Assembly (NCBI RefSeq): GCF_958405655.1
Contig: NZ_CATYWO010000009.1
Coordinates: 33,139 to 97,138, forward strand
Direction: 5' to 3'
Origin: Ralstonia condita
Lineage (GTDB): Bacteria > Pseudomonadota > Gammaproteobacteria > Burkholderiales > Burkholderiaceae
Length of the DNA stretch: 64,000 nt
The position numbers and the translations under genes were made by a program. Positions 1 through 8,172 of the stretch are shown here, one piece after another. How positions within the stretch are numbered: position 1 is the first letter of the stretch; each line of letters starts with the position of its first letter. The notes below the pieces were generated by a model. The model was not told where the DNA came from and ran no database searches. It saw only the letters and a program-made list of their open reading frames with translations.

Positions 1-654
1 GTCGCCCTCTGCCACGCGGACAGACGCCTCCGGTACACCGGCCTCACGCAGCGCGCGGTGAAAGCCGGCCAGGCGCCCTGCGGTCACGCTCAGCTCCGAG
101 GGGCCGCTGATGCAGGCGATGCGCCGGTGGCCAAGCTCCAGCAGATGCTTGGTGGCAAGGTAGGCGCCTTCCTCGTGGTCGACCTGTACCTGGTCGGCCT
201 GGATGCCCTCGGTAGGCCGGTCGACCATCACCACTGGCAGGGCGGATTCTCCCAGGGCCTCGATCAGCGCATTGTCCGGCCCCGCGCTGCTGACGATGAT
301 GCCGTCGACACGCTTCTCCATCAGCACGCGCAGGTAGTCACGCTGCTTGCGCGGATCGTCGTCGGAATTGCACAGGATCACGCTGTAGCCCGCTGCGGCA
401 CAGACATCCTCGATGCCGCGGGCAAGCTCGGCAAAGTACGGATTGGTGGCAGTGGGCACGAGCACGCCGATGGTGCGCGTGGTGCGGTGCTTGAGCGACC
501 GCGCCACGGCGCTGGGCACGTAGCGCGTCGCGCGGATGGCTTCTTCCACGCGCTTACGCGTTTCGGCATTGACGGGTCGCGTGTTGTTGATGACGTGCGA
601 GACGGTGGTGAACGAAACCCCGGCCAATGCGGCGACGTCCTTGATGGTTGCCAT
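1..654 (-). CDS. rbsR: LacI-family ribose operon repressor RbsR (partial, 3' end outside window)
   Basis: DNA-binding repressor of the LacI/GalR family, probably responding to ribose. Translating the minus strand from the ATG at 654 gives a LacI helix-turn-helix start (MATIKDVAALAGVSFTTVSH), the hinge region, then a periplasmic-binding-protein-like sensor domain (GVLVPTATNPYFAEL, VDGIIVSS, LGHRRIACISGP). 218 codons are visible; about 120 more should lie to the left. It begins 20 bases after the rbsC stop, so it is the fourth gene of the ribose operon. The palindrome at 4329-4342 is its likely operator. The family call is secure; the ribose assignment rests on context. Confidence 0.93.
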   Translation of the reverse strand, partial: MATIKDVAALAGVSFTTVSHVINNTRPVNAETRKRVEEAIRATRYVPSAVARSLKHRTTRTIGVLVPTATNPYFAELARGIEDVCAAAGYSVILCNSDDDPRKQRDYLRVLMEKRVDGIIVSSAGPDNALIEALGESALPVVMVDRPTEGIQADQVQVDHEEGAYLATKHLLELGHRRIACISGPSELSVTAGRLAGFHRALREAGVPEASVRVAEGD

Positions 655-674
655 GCTGAACTCCTCTGTCTCGA

Positions 675-1682
675 TTAATGCTGTTTGGCGCGGTTGCGCC
701 GACTGCGATAGGTATCCATGACCACGGCCGCGACGATGACCGCGCCCGTGATGATTCGTTTGGTGGGCTCGGACGCGCCGATCTGCGCAAGGCCCGACTC
801 CAGCACCGAGATGATGAGCACGCCGAACAGCGTGCGCGCCACCGAGCCGCGTCCGCCCATCAGGCTGGTGCCACCGATCACCACGGCAGCGATCACCTGC
901 AGCTCCATGCCGACACCGGCGTTCGGGTCGGCGGCTTCCAGCCGCGACACCTGGAACAGCGCGGCCAGGCCCGATAGCAGGCCCATCAGCGCGAAGACGG
1001 CGATCTTGTAGGGGCGCGGGTTCACGCCCGCCAGCCGCACGGCTTCTTCATTGGTGCCAATGGCGACGAGGTAGCGTCCGAACACCGTGCGCACCAGCAC
1101 GATCTGCCCGGCCACCGTGATGACAACGGCAATCAGGAATGCCGGCGCAATCCCCAGCGCAATCGGGTTGGCCAGCCAGTCGACCGCGCTGCCGATGTAG
1201 ACCGTGCGCGAATCCGTCAGGCTGTAGGCCAGGCCGCGTGCCATTTCCAGCACGCCCAGCGACACGATGAACGACGGAATGCCCCAATGCACCGTCACCG
1301 TGCCGGTGAGCATGCCGGCCGCCGTGGCAAGTGCCACACCCGCCAGCGCCGCCGGCAGCAGACCCCAGCCGAACTGCGTCATGGCGACCGACAGCACCGA
1401 CGCCGCGAGCGCCAGCACCGAGCCCACCGACAGATCGATGCCGCCGATCATCAGGATGAACGTCATCCCCACGGCCATCACGAGCAGGTCGGGGATCTCG
1501 TTTGCGATGGTGGTGAAGGTGGATACCGTGAGGAACGTGGACGACAGCGACCCGAACAGCACCAGCATGGCGACGAGCGCTGCGAGCAGTCCCCCGATGG
1601 CGCCGAGCGACATGCCCAGCGCCGAGCGCGCGCTGGCTACCGTCGTACCGGGTGCAGGTGGCAAGGTGGAATCAGAGCGCAT
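675..1682 (-). CDS. rbsC: Ribose ABC transporter permease RbsC
   Basis: Inner-membrane permease of the ribose importer (BPD_transp_2 family). The 335-residue protein is almost entirely hydrophobic and has the family stretches GIDLSVGSVLALAA (residues about 105-118) and GGTSLMGGRGSVARTLFGV near the C-terminus, the usual signature of sugar permeases of the RbsC/XylH/AraH type. It overlaps the end of rbsA by 11 bases, which suggests translational coupling. Length is normal (E. coli RbsC 321). The ribose specificity is inferred from the operon: ATPase, permease, binding protein and LacI regulator together. Confidence 0.93.
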   Translation of the reverse strand: MRSDSTLPPAPGTTVASARSALGMSLGAIGGLLAALVAMLVLFGSLSSTFLTVSTFTTIANEIPDLLVMAVGMTFILMIGGIDLSVGSVLALAASVLSVAMTQFGWGLLPAALAGVALATAAGMLTGTVTVHWGIPSFIVSLGVLEMARGLAYSLTDSRTVYIGSAVDWLANPIALGIAPAFLIAVVITVAGQIVLVRTVFGRYLVAIGTNEEAVRLAGVNPRPYKIAVFALMGLLSGLAALFQVSRLEAADPNAGVGMELQVIAAVVIGGTSLMGGRGSVARTLFGVLIISVLESGLAQIGASEPTKRIITGAVIVAAVVMDTYRSRRNRAKQH

Positions 1683-3252
1683 CGGCGATCTCCGGGGAGG
1701 ACTTGGGAGGCAGCGGATCGGATTCCCCCGATTCGCCGAACGCAGCCGCCAGCAGGGCGTCCTGGCTCCAGCCGTGGCGCGGGAAGATGTGTGTCAGGCG
1801 GCCCTCACGCATGACGCCAATGCGATCGCATAGCTGCATGAGTTCGCGCAGGTCGCTGGAGACCACCACAAGCGCCTTGCCACGTGCGGCCAGCGCGCCG
1901 AGCAGCGTGTAGATGTCGAACTTGGCGCCCACGTCAACGCCGCGTGTGGGCTCGTCGAACAGCAGGACAGGCGTGTCGCGCTCGAGCCACCGGGCGATCG
2001 CCACCTTCTGCTGATTGCCGCCCGAGAGTTCGCCCACGGGTTGATCCGGTCCGGCGCAGCGAATGCGCAGCGCGCCAATGTGGCGTTGCGCCAGCGCACG
2101 TTCGCGTGCCGGTTGCAGCCAGCCGTGGCTTGTCACAGCCGGCATGTTGCCCAGCGCCATGTTGGTCGCGATCGGCAGACCGAGCAACAGGCCCTCGTCC
2201 TTGCGGTCTTCGGTGAGCAGGCTGATCCCGTGGCGCACCGCATCGCCCGGGGATTTGATGCGTACGGGCCTCAGTGGCGAGCCCACCTCGACGGTGCCTG
2301 CGTCCGCGCGATCCGCGCCGAAGATCAGCCGCAGCAGCTCTGTGCGACCTGCGCCCACCAGTCCCGCGATACCGAAGATCTCCCCCCGCGCCACATCGAA
2401 CGACACGCCGCGCACGGCGGGCACACGCGTGAGCCCTGTCACGCGCAGCGCGGGGGCGCCATCGCCTGGCGACGACTCGCGGGGGGCGCGTCGGGTCTCG
2501 GGCGAAGCGGGCACGTCTCGGCCGATCATCGCCTGGATCAACGCGTCCTGCGTGACCGTTGCCGCGGGCGCGTCCGTGATGAGCCTGCCGTCGCGCAGCA
2601 CGACGATGCGGTCCGCAACGCGCGCGAGCTCGTCGAGGCGGTGAGAGATGTAGAGGATCGCCACTCCCTCGCGGCGCAGCGCGTCGATGCGCCGGAACAG
2701 CGTGGCGCTCTCGTGCGCGCTCAGCATGGCGGTCGGCTCATCGAGGATCAGCACGCGGCAGGCACTCGCCAGGGCGCGTGCAATTTCGATCATCTGCCGA
2801 TGGCCGATGCCGAGTGTGTGCACGGGCGTCCACGGGTCGAGGTCCAGGCCGACGCGCGCAAGCGCTTGCTCGGCCCGGCGGCGCAGGGTGGTGCGGTCAA
2901 CAAAGCCCAGCCGGCGCGGCAGCTCTCCGATCAACAGGTTTTCCGCCACGGTAAGCGTGGGCACCATGCTCAGTTCCTGCAGCACCATGCGCACACCCAA
3001 CGCCTCAGCGGCATGGCGCGAGGCCGGCGCGTACGCGGTTCCGCCTAACGTCATCGAGCCGGAAGTCGGCGTCTCGAGTCCGCAGAGGATCTTGGACAGC
3101 GTGCTCTTGCCCGCGCCGTTCTCCCCGGTGAGCGCGAGCACTTCGCCCGCTTGCACGTCGAGATCGATCTCGCGCAGCACGGGAGCGGCGTAGTGCTTGC
3201 TGATGGCAGAAGCGCGCAGCAGGGGAGGGCGCGGTTCGTGGGCGGCTGGCAT
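1672..3252 (-). CDS. rbsA: Ribose ABC transporter ATP-binding protein RbsA
   Basis: Cytoplasmic ATPase that drives sugar import, with two fused ABC domains in 526 residues as is typical for RbsA/MglA/XylG. The first domain has an intact Walker A (GENGAGKST, residues 43-51) and a Walker B with LILDEPTAML. The second domain has the degenerate P-loop region GLVGAGRTELL, the signature LSGGNQQKVAIARWL and LLFDEPTRGVDVG. It lies 29 bases downstream of rbsB and overlaps rbsC. Nothing appears broken. Confidence 0.94.
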   Translation of the reverse strand: MPAAHEPRPPLLRASAISKHYAAPVLREIDLDVQAGEVLALTGENGAGKSTLSKILCGLETPTSGSMTLGGTAYAPASRHAAEALGVRMVLQELSMVPTLTVAENLLIGELPRRLGFVDRTTLRRRAEQALARVGLDLDPWTPVHTLGIGHRQMIEIARALASACRVLILDEPTAMLSAHESATLFRRIDALRREGVAILYISHRLDELARVADRIVVLRDGRLITDAPAATVTQDALIQAMIGRDVPASPETRRAPRESSPGDGAPALRVTGLTRVPAVRGVSFDVARGEIFGIAGLVGAGRTELLRLIFGADRADAGTVEVGSPLRPVRIKSPGDAVRHGISLLTEDRKDEGLLLGLPIATNMALGNMPAVTSHGWLQPARERALAQRHIGALRIRCAGPDQPVGELSGGNQQKVAIARWLERDTPVLLFDEPTRGVDVGAKFDIYTLLGALAARGKALVVVSSDLRELMQLCDRIGVMREGRLTHIFPRHGWSQDALLAAAFGESGESDPLPPKSSPEIADAL

Positions 3253-3281
3253 GGCTGGCGGCGGCTGGCCTGTCTGGGGCG

Positions 3282-4241
3282 TTACGTGCGCGTGACGAGG
3301 TTGACCGGCGTCTCGACGACACCCGACAGCTTCGCCTGCGGCGTCTTGGCCGCCAGCGCCCTCAGGGCGGTCTCGATGCCATAGACGGCCTGCTGGTCGG
3401 CGTGCTGGTCTGCGGTGGCTGCCACGCGCCCGTCGGCCAGCATGGCCTTGATCGCGTCGATGTTGTCGTACCCGCCGATCAGCACCTTGCCGATCTTGCC
3501 CGCCGCCCGGACGGCCGACACCGCGCCGATCGCCATGTTGTCGTTACCGCACAGCAGGGCTTTCAGGTCAGGCTGCGAACGCAGCATGGCTGCGGCGACC
3601 TTGTTGCCCTTGTCGATCTCCCATTCGCCTGATTGCACGCTCACGATCCTGAGCTTGGCCGCCTCTGCTGCATCCTTGAAGCCGGCGGTGCGCTGCTGGG
3701 CGTTGGTGGTGGTCGGAATGCCTTCGATGATGGCCACTGCGTCGCCCGGCTTGAGCGACTTCGCGATGAAATCGCCGACCAGCCGTGCGCCCTTTCGGTT
3801 GTCAGGGCCGACGAAGGGAACATGCAGCCCCTTCTCCTGGAGCGCGTCCGGGTCCAGCCGGTTGTCGATGTTGATCACGAGAATGCCTGCATCCACGGCC
3901 TTCTTGACCACCGGAACCAGCGCCTTGGAATCGGACGGCGCCAGCACCAGCGCATCGACGCGCGAGACGATCATCTGCTCGACCAGGCGGATCTGGCCAC
4001 CTGTATCCGTTTCATCGCGAATGCCGTTGGCCAGCAACGTGTACTGCGCGGCATGCGCCTTCTGGTGAGCGCGGGCGCCGTTCTCCATGGTCAGGAAGAA
4101 CTCGTTGGCCAGCGACTTCATCACCAGCGCGATCTTCGGCGGCTGATTGGCGGCACGGGCCAGGGAAAACGACAGGGGCAGTGCAAGTGCAGCAGCTGAG
4201 CCCGCGCCAAGTTGCAGGGCGCGGCGACGGCGGATATCCAT
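3282..4241 (-). CDS. rbsB: Ribose ABC transporter periplasmic binding protein RbsB
   Basis: Periplasmic sugar-binding protein that delivers substrate to RbsAC. The 319-residue product starts MDIRRRRALQLGAGS, a signal peptide with consecutive arginines before a hydrophobic stretch ending near ARA-AN. The mature part shows the RbsB family pattern (KIALVMKSLANEFFLTM, VDALVLAPSD, LLCGNDNMAIGAV). I chose the ATG at 4241 because a strong Shine-Dalgarno (GGAGGAG) sits at about 4246-4252; a longer frame upstream has no such site and runs through the operator. First gene of the operon. The arginine-rich start could be a Tat signal, which is unusual for this family. Confidence 0.93.
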   Translation of the reverse strand: MDIRRRRALQLGAGSAAALALPLSFSLARAANQPPKIALVMKSLANEFFLTMENGARAHQKAHAAQYTLLANGIRDETDTGGQIRLVEQMIVSRVDALVLAPSDSKALVPVVKKAVDAGILVINIDNRLDPDALQEKGLHVPFVGPDNRKGARLVGDFIAKSLKPGDAVAIIEGIPTTTNAQQRTAGFKDAAEAAKLRIVSVQSGEWEIDKGNKVAAAMLRSQPDLKALLCGNDNMAIGAVSAVRAAGKIGKVLIGGYDNIDAIKAMLADGRVAATADQHADQQAVYGIETALRALAAKTPQAKLSGVVETPVNLVTRT

Positions 4242-4328
4242 GGTGTCTCCTCCACGAAGGGACCGATCTGGGCGGGTGAGTGCGGACGTCGTTGCCCAGA
4301 GGCATAAGGGCAATCGCGCCACGCCGTT

Positions 4329-4342
4329 CGCAAACGTTTGCG
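4329..4342. promoter_or_regulatory. LacI-type operator, probable RbsR binding site
   Basis: A perfect 14-base palindrome, CGCAAACGTTTGCG, lies 87 bases upstream of rbsB. The central CG with flanking AAA/TTT and outer GC is the standard pattern of LacI/GalR-family operators, and a LacI-family gene ends this operon. On the minus strand it falls just downstream of the candidate promoter, a position suited to repression. Confidence 0.85.
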
Positions 4343-4350
4343 TATTCGAC

Positions 4351-4379
4351 AGTCTCGTTTGCCACGTAACAAAAGTCAA
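4351..4379 (-). promoter_or_regulatory. Candidate sigma-70 promoter of the rbs operon
   Basis: On the minus strand TTGACT (4379-4374) is followed after 17 bases by GAGACT (4356-4351). The -35 is good and the -10 poor (three of six matches). The RbsR palindrome would overlap or just follow the start point. Weak on its own; position and operator support it. Confidence 0.4.
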
Positions 4380-4578
4380 TGAATTTGGATCGGATTCTGC
4401 ATAAGGGAAAACCCGCGGCCGTTGATTTCCATGCCGGAGACGGGCCAGGGTGCGCTGCGATACCCCTATCGGGCATGGTTGATTGAATTAGTCCACAATA
4501 CGCTCTGCCGCGCGGCAGCCCGAACACTCGGGCCCGGTAAAGCCCCTTGTTGCGGCGCGGAATCTCCCGACACCTTAG

Positions 4579-4628
4579 TTGACCGATTTTGTCGGGTTCC
4601 TTTATACTTGAGCAAAACGATCAGGTAT
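4579..4628 (+). promoter_or_regulatory. iscR promoter with overlapping type 1 IscR-like site
   Basis: TTGACC (4579-4584), an 18-base spacer and TATACT (4603-4608) form a good sigma-70 promoter 33 bases before the iscR ATG. A 25-base element at 4604-4628 begins ATACTTGA and ends TCAGGTAT, resembling the E. coli type 1 IscR box (ATASYYGAC ... RRSTAT), with weaker centre agreement. This fits known autorepression by [2Fe-2S]-IscR. The promoter is well supported, the box is an inference. Confidence 0.7.
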
Positions 4629-4640
4629 TTCCCCGACGCC

Positions 4641-5219
4641 ATGAGATTGACCACGAAAGGCCGCTTTGCGGTTACCGCCATGATTGACCTGGCGCTGCGC
4701 CAGGAGCATGGGCCGGTCACGCTGGCCGGCATCAGCCAGCGCCAGAAGATTTCGCTCTCGTATCTGGAGCAGCTCTTCGGCAAACTGCGCCGCCACGAGA
4801 TCGTGGAAAGCGTGCGCGGCCCCGGTGGCGGCTACAGCCTCGCGCGCCGTGCCGATGACGTCACCGTTGCCGACATCATCATCGCCGTGGACGAGCCTCT
4901 CGATGCCACGCAGTGTGGCGGCAAAGGCAATTGCGGCGGCGAGGAACACACCGGCCGCTGCATGACGCATGACCTCTGGGCCACGCTCAATCAGAAGATG
5001 GTGGAGTACCTCGATTCGGTTTCGCTGCAGAACCTGGTCGATCAGCAACGCGAGCGTCAGCCCGAAGTGCTGCAGGACATGCGCGACGCGCGTCCGGCGC
5101 GCCGGGAACGCACCCCGGCCCGTGCGCGTGGCGCCGATGTGCCGGCCGGGCCCGTGCCGGCTGAGCCGGTCAAGCGAGCGCCGCTGGTCAATTCGGTTTT
5201 CAGCCTGGCGCAGTCATGA
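4641..5219 (+). CDS. iscR: Fe-S cluster-responsive Rrf2-family regulator IscR
   Basis: Transcription factor that senses cellular Fe-S status and controls the isc operon. The 192-residue protein starts MRLTTKGRFAVTAMIDLALR, an Rrf2 winged helix-turn-helix. Putative cluster ligands are C92, C98, C107 and H110; in E. coli they are C92, C98, C104 and H107, so the last loop is three residues longer here. It also has a proline/arginine-rich C-terminal tail from about residue 148, making it some 30 residues longer than E. coli IscR. The start follows the promoter by 33 bases; an in-frame upstream extension would include the promoter itself and is rejected. Confidence 0.95.
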   Translation: MRLTTKGRFAVTAMIDLALRQEHGPVTLAGISQRQKISLSYLEQLFGKLRRHEIVESVRGPGGGYSLARRADDVTVADIIIAVDEPLDATQCGGKGNCGGEEHTGRCMTHDLWATLNQKMVEYLDSVSLQNLVDQQRERQPEVLQDMRDARPARRERTPARARGADVPAGPVPAEPVKRAPLVNSVFSLAQS

Positions 5220-5304
5220 TTGCATGATGGCGCGAGCGTGAGGCCTGGCCAGACGAGCCGGTCCCGCATATGGAACATCGCCCCCACACAAGGCAGATAA
5301 GACA

Positions 5305-6522
5305 ATGAGCACCCTGCATCTTCCCATCTACATGGATTATTCCGCGACGACGCCGGTGGATCCGCGCGTCGTCGACAAGATGATTCCGTACCTGCGCGAG
5401 CACTTCGGCAATCCGGCTTCGCGCAGTCACCCGTTCGGCTGGGAAGCTGAAAAGGCCGTCGAGACGGCGCGTGAGCAAGTTGCCGCGCTGGTGAACGCGG
5501 ACCCGCGCGAAATCGTCTGGACCTCGGGTGCGACCGAGTCGAACAACCTGGCGATCAAGGGTGCGGCGCACTTCTACAGCAGTAAGGGCAAGCACATCAT
5601 CACCGTCAAGACCGAGCACAAGGCTGTGCTCGACACGACGCGTGAACTGGAGCGGCAAGGCTTTGAGGTGACGTATCTGGACGTGCAGGACAACGGCCTC
5701 ATCGACATCGACGCCTTCAAGCAGGCCATCCGCCCGGACACCATCCTGGCGTCGGTAATGATGGTCAACAACGAGATCGGCGTCATTCAGGACATCGAGC
5801 AGATCGGCGAGATCTGCCGCGAGAAGGGCGTGATCTTCCACGTCGATGCCGCACAGGCCACGGGCAAGGTGGTGATCGACCTGCAGAAGCTGAAGGTCGA
5901 CCTGATGTCGTTCTCGGCACACAAGACGTACGGTCCGAAGGGCATTGGCGCACTGTACGTGCGTCGCAAGCCGCGTATCCGCATCGAAGCGCAGATGCAC
6001 GGCGGCGGCCACGAGCGCGGCATGCGTTCGGGCACGCTGGCCACGCATCAGATCGTCGGCATGGGTGAGGCCTTCCGCATTGCCAAGGAAGAGATGGCGA
6101 CCGAGAACGAGCGTATCCGCATGCTGCGCGATCGCCTCTATCGCGGTCTCAACACGATGGAAGAGGTGTACGTGAACGGCGACATGGAGCATCGTGTGCC
6201 GCACAACCTCAATATCAGCTTCAATTTCGTGGAAGGCGAGTCGCTGATCATGGCGATCAAGGATGTCGCCGTGTCGTCGGGCTCGGCCTGCACTTCGGCC
6301 TCGCTGGAGCCGTCGTATGTGCTGCGCGCCCTGGGCCGCAACGACGAACTGGCACACAGCTCGATCCGCTTCACGGTGGGCCGGTTCACCACCGAGCAGG
6401 AAGTCGACTACGTGATCGAGCTGCTCAAGAACAAGATCGGCAAGCTGCGCGACCTGTCCCCGCTGTGGGAGATGTACAAGGACGGCGTGGACCTGAACAG
6501 CATTCAATGGGCGGCGCACTGA
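5305..6522 (+). CDS. iscS: Cysteine desulfurase IscS
   Basis: PLP enzyme that converts cysteine to alanine and passes the persulfide sulfur to IscU and other acceptors. 405 residues, almost the length of E. coli IscS (404). The PLP lysine is K207 in SFSAHKTYGPKG, the persulfide cysteine is C329 in SSGSACTSAS, and the cofactor-site ATESNN motif is at residues 76-81. It begins 85 bases after iscR and is followed by iscU in the standard order. Confidence 0.97.
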   Translation: MSTLHLPIYMDYSATTPVDPRVVDKMIPYLREHFGNPASRSHPFGWEAEKAVETAREQVAALVNADPREIVWTSGATESNNLAIKGAAHFYSSKGKHIITVKTEHKAVLDTTRELERQGFEVTYLDVQDNGLIDIDAFKQAIRPDTILASVMMVNNEIGVIQDIEQIGEICREKGVIFHVDAAQATGKVVIDLQKLKVDLMSFSAHKTYGPKGIGALYVRRKPRIRIEAQMHGGGHERGMRSGTLATHQIVGMGEAFRIAKEEMATENERIRMLRDRLYRGLNTMEEVYVNGDMEHRVPHNLNISFNFVEGESLIMAIKDVAVSSGSACTSASLEPSYVLRALGRNDELAHSSIRFTVGRFTTEQEVDYVIELLKNKIGKLRDLSPLWEMYKDGVDLNSIQWAAH

Positions 6523-6581
6523 GCGCGGCGTTTGAGAACAACGGCGCCCCCGCGCCAGCCAACGATTGAAAGAGGTGTGAT

Positions 6582-6983
6582 ATGTCTTACAGCAACAAGG
6601 TTCTGGATCATTACGAAAACCCGCGCAACGTCGGCTCGTTCGAAAAGGGCGACGATACGGTCGGTACCGGCATGGTCGGCGCGCCGGCCTGCGGCGACGT
6701 GATGAAGTTGCAGATCAAGGTCAACGAGCAGGGCGTGATCGAAGACGCAAAGTTCAAGACCTACGGCTGCGGCTCGGCCATCGCCTCGTCGTCGCTGGTG
6801 ACGGAGTGGGTGAAGGGAAAGACGCTGGATCAGGCGCTGGAGATCCGCAACACGGCCATCGCTGAAGAGCTGGCCCTGCCGCCGGTCAAGATCCACTGCT
6901 CGATCCTGGCTGAAGACGCCATCAAGGCAGCGGTTGCCGACTACAAGGAAAAGCACGGCACGGCCGAGCAGAAGGCGGCCTGA
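6582..6983 (+). CDS. iscU: Fe-S cluster scaffold IscU
   Basis: Scaffold on which [2Fe-2S] and [4Fe-4S] clusters are assembled. 133 residues. All three cluster cysteines are present (C37, C63, C106) together with D39, which tunes cluster stability, and the LPPVK motif at 99-103 that the HscA chaperone recognises. A good Shine-Dalgarno (AAAGAGG) precedes the ATG. Lies between iscS and iscA. Confidence 0.97.
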   Translation: MSYSNKVLDHYENPRNVGSFEKGDDTVGTGMVGAPACGDVMKLQIKVNEQGVIEDAKFKTYGCGSAIASSSLVTEWVKGKTLDQALEIRNTAIAEELALPPVKIHCSILAEDAIKAAVADYKEKHGTAEQKAA

Positions 6984-7009
6984 GGCCGATCGACACGAGA
7001 GGACGTCGC

Positions 7010-7330
7010 ATGATCACCCTCACAGACAAGGCTGCGCAGCACGTCTCACGTTACCTTGCCCGCCGCGGCAAGGGCCTGGGGCTGCGCGTCGGCGTAAAGA
7101 CGACCGGTTGCTCCGGTTTGGCGTACAAGCTCGAGTATGTCGACGAGATCGCTTCCGAAGACCAGGTCTTCGAATCCAACGGCATCAAAGTGATCGTCGA
7201 TCCGAAGAGCCTGCCCTACATCGATGGCACCGAACTGGATTACGCACGCGAAGGGCTGAACGAAGGCTTCCGCTTCAACAACCCGAACGTGAAGGACGAG
7301 TGCGGCTGCGGCGAGTCGTTCCGCGTGTGA
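7010..7330 (+). CDS. iscA: A-type Fe-S assembly protein IscA
   Basis: Iron or cluster carrier of the A-type (HesB/YadR) family. 106 residues with the conserved cysteines C34 (TTGCSG), C98 and C100 (CGCGESF at the C-terminus). Starts 26 bases after iscU with GAGAGGA upstream. Family and role are clear. Confidence 0.96.
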   Translation: MITLTDKAAQHVSRYLARRGKGLGLRVGVKTTGCSGLAYKLEYVDEIASEDQVFESNGIKVIVDPKSLPYIDGTELDYAREGLNEGFRFNNPNVKDECGCGESFRV

Positions 7331-7340
7331 GCGGGGCAGC

Positions 7341-7541
7341 TTGAAGCAGTCGATTGTCGGTTTCGAGCGGGACGAGGAGGGCCATTGGGTCGCCCGTCTC
7401 GCTTGCGGACACGGGCAGCACATGCGCCATGATCCGCCCTGGCAGTTGCGGCCCTGGACAGAAACCGAGGGCGGGCGTGCCAGCAAGATCGGCGTGGTGG
7501 TGGAATGCCTGAAGTGCGATCGGGGTGAACCCGTCGAGTAG
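7341..7541 (+). CDS. DUF3565 domain protein inserted in the isc operon
   Basis: 66-residue protein of unknown function that I recognise as DUF3565. It has a putative metal-binding set: C22-G-H24, H27, H30 in the first half and C56-L-K-C59 near the end, resembling a small zinc ribbon. A TTG at 7341, 10 bases after iscA, is the only plausible start, because the preceding GTG in this frame meets a stop at once. Close spacing implies co-transcription with iscA. A role linked to Fe-S or metal handling is only inferred from position. Confidence 0.75.
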   Translation: MKQSIVGFERDEEGHWVARLACGHGQHMRHDPPWQLRPWTETEGGRASKIGVVVECLKCDRGEPVE

Positions 7542-7551
7542 CAACACCGAG

Positions 7552-7571
7552 GCGGCGCGGCCGCTTTTTTT
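7552..7571 (+). terminator. Terminator-like hairpin between DUF3565 gene and hscB
   Basis: A 5-bp GC-only stem (GCGGC / GCCGC, 7552-7556 with 7560-7564), a 3-base loop and seven Ts (7565-7571) end four bases before the hscB ATG. This is a compact intrinsic terminator shape. Because the isc operon continues, it may be an attenuator reducing hscBA-fdx expression, or chance in GC-rich DNA. Confidence 0.45.
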
Positions 7572-7575
7572 GTTC

Positions 7576-8103
7576 ATGAACCCCAGCGATACGCATTTTT
7601 CCCTCTTCGGCCTGCCCGAGCACTTCGAGGTCGACGACGACGCACTGAATGCTGCGTACCGCACCGTGCAGTCGCAGGCGCACCCGGATCGCCATGCGCA
7701 TGCCGGCGACGCTGAACGCCGGGTCGCCATGCAATGGGCCACGCGCGCCAACGAGGCCTATCAGACGCTTCGCGACCCGCTCAAGCGCGCGACCTATCTG
7801 CTGCACCTGCGTGGCATGGATGTGCAGGCGGAAAACAATACGGCCATGCCGCCGGCCTTCCTGATGCAGCAACTGGAGTGGCGCGAGTCGCTGGGCGATG
7901 CCAGGGCTGAACGCGACGTCGATGCACTGGACGCGTTGCTCGGCATGCTGCGCAAGGAAAAGCGCGCGCGGTATGCAGCGCTGGCCGGGCTGCTCAATGG
8001 CGCAGGCAACGACGCAGCAGCCGCTGATGCCGTACGCCAATTGATGTTCATCGAGAAGATCGAACGTGATACTGCCGAGGCCATTGACCGGCTGGAAGAC
8101 TGA
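7576..8103 (+). CDS. hscB: Fe-S co-chaperone HscB (J-domain)
   Basis: J-protein that brings IscU to HscA and stimulates its ATPase. 175 residues. N-terminal J-domain with the HPD tripeptide at 36-38 (QAHPDRHA), then the HscB C-terminal three-helix domain (residues about 85-175). I chose the ATG at 7576 (MNPSDTHFSLFGLP), which matches the family start; an in-frame GTG at 7525 would translate through the terminator-like hairpin. Followed by hscA after 69 bases. Confidence 0.95.
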   Translation: MNPSDTHFSLFGLPEHFEVDDDALNAAYRTVQSQAHPDRHAHAGDAERRVAMQWATRANEAYQTLRDPLKRATYLLHLRGMDVQAENNTAMPPAFLMQQLEWRESLGDARAERDVDALDALLGMLRKEKRARYAALAGLLNGAGNDAAAADAVRQLMFIEKIERDTAEAIDRLED

Positions 8104-8172
8104 AACCCAGATTTTGTGACAACGGCGGGCTTGCCAAGACAGGCCGTCCACCCGCGCAATCGAGACACCTCC

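Larger units (their letters stand above)
4242..4640. other. Divergent intergenic region rbsB / iscR
   Basis: A 399-base region between two divergent operons. On the rbs side it holds the ribosome binding site, the RbsR palindrome and a candidate promoter; on the iscR side a good sigma-70 promoter overlapped by an IscR-like site. In the middle (about 4500-4560) there are GC-rich short inverted repeats with no T-run, to which I assign no function. I see no gene in it. Confidence 0.8.
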
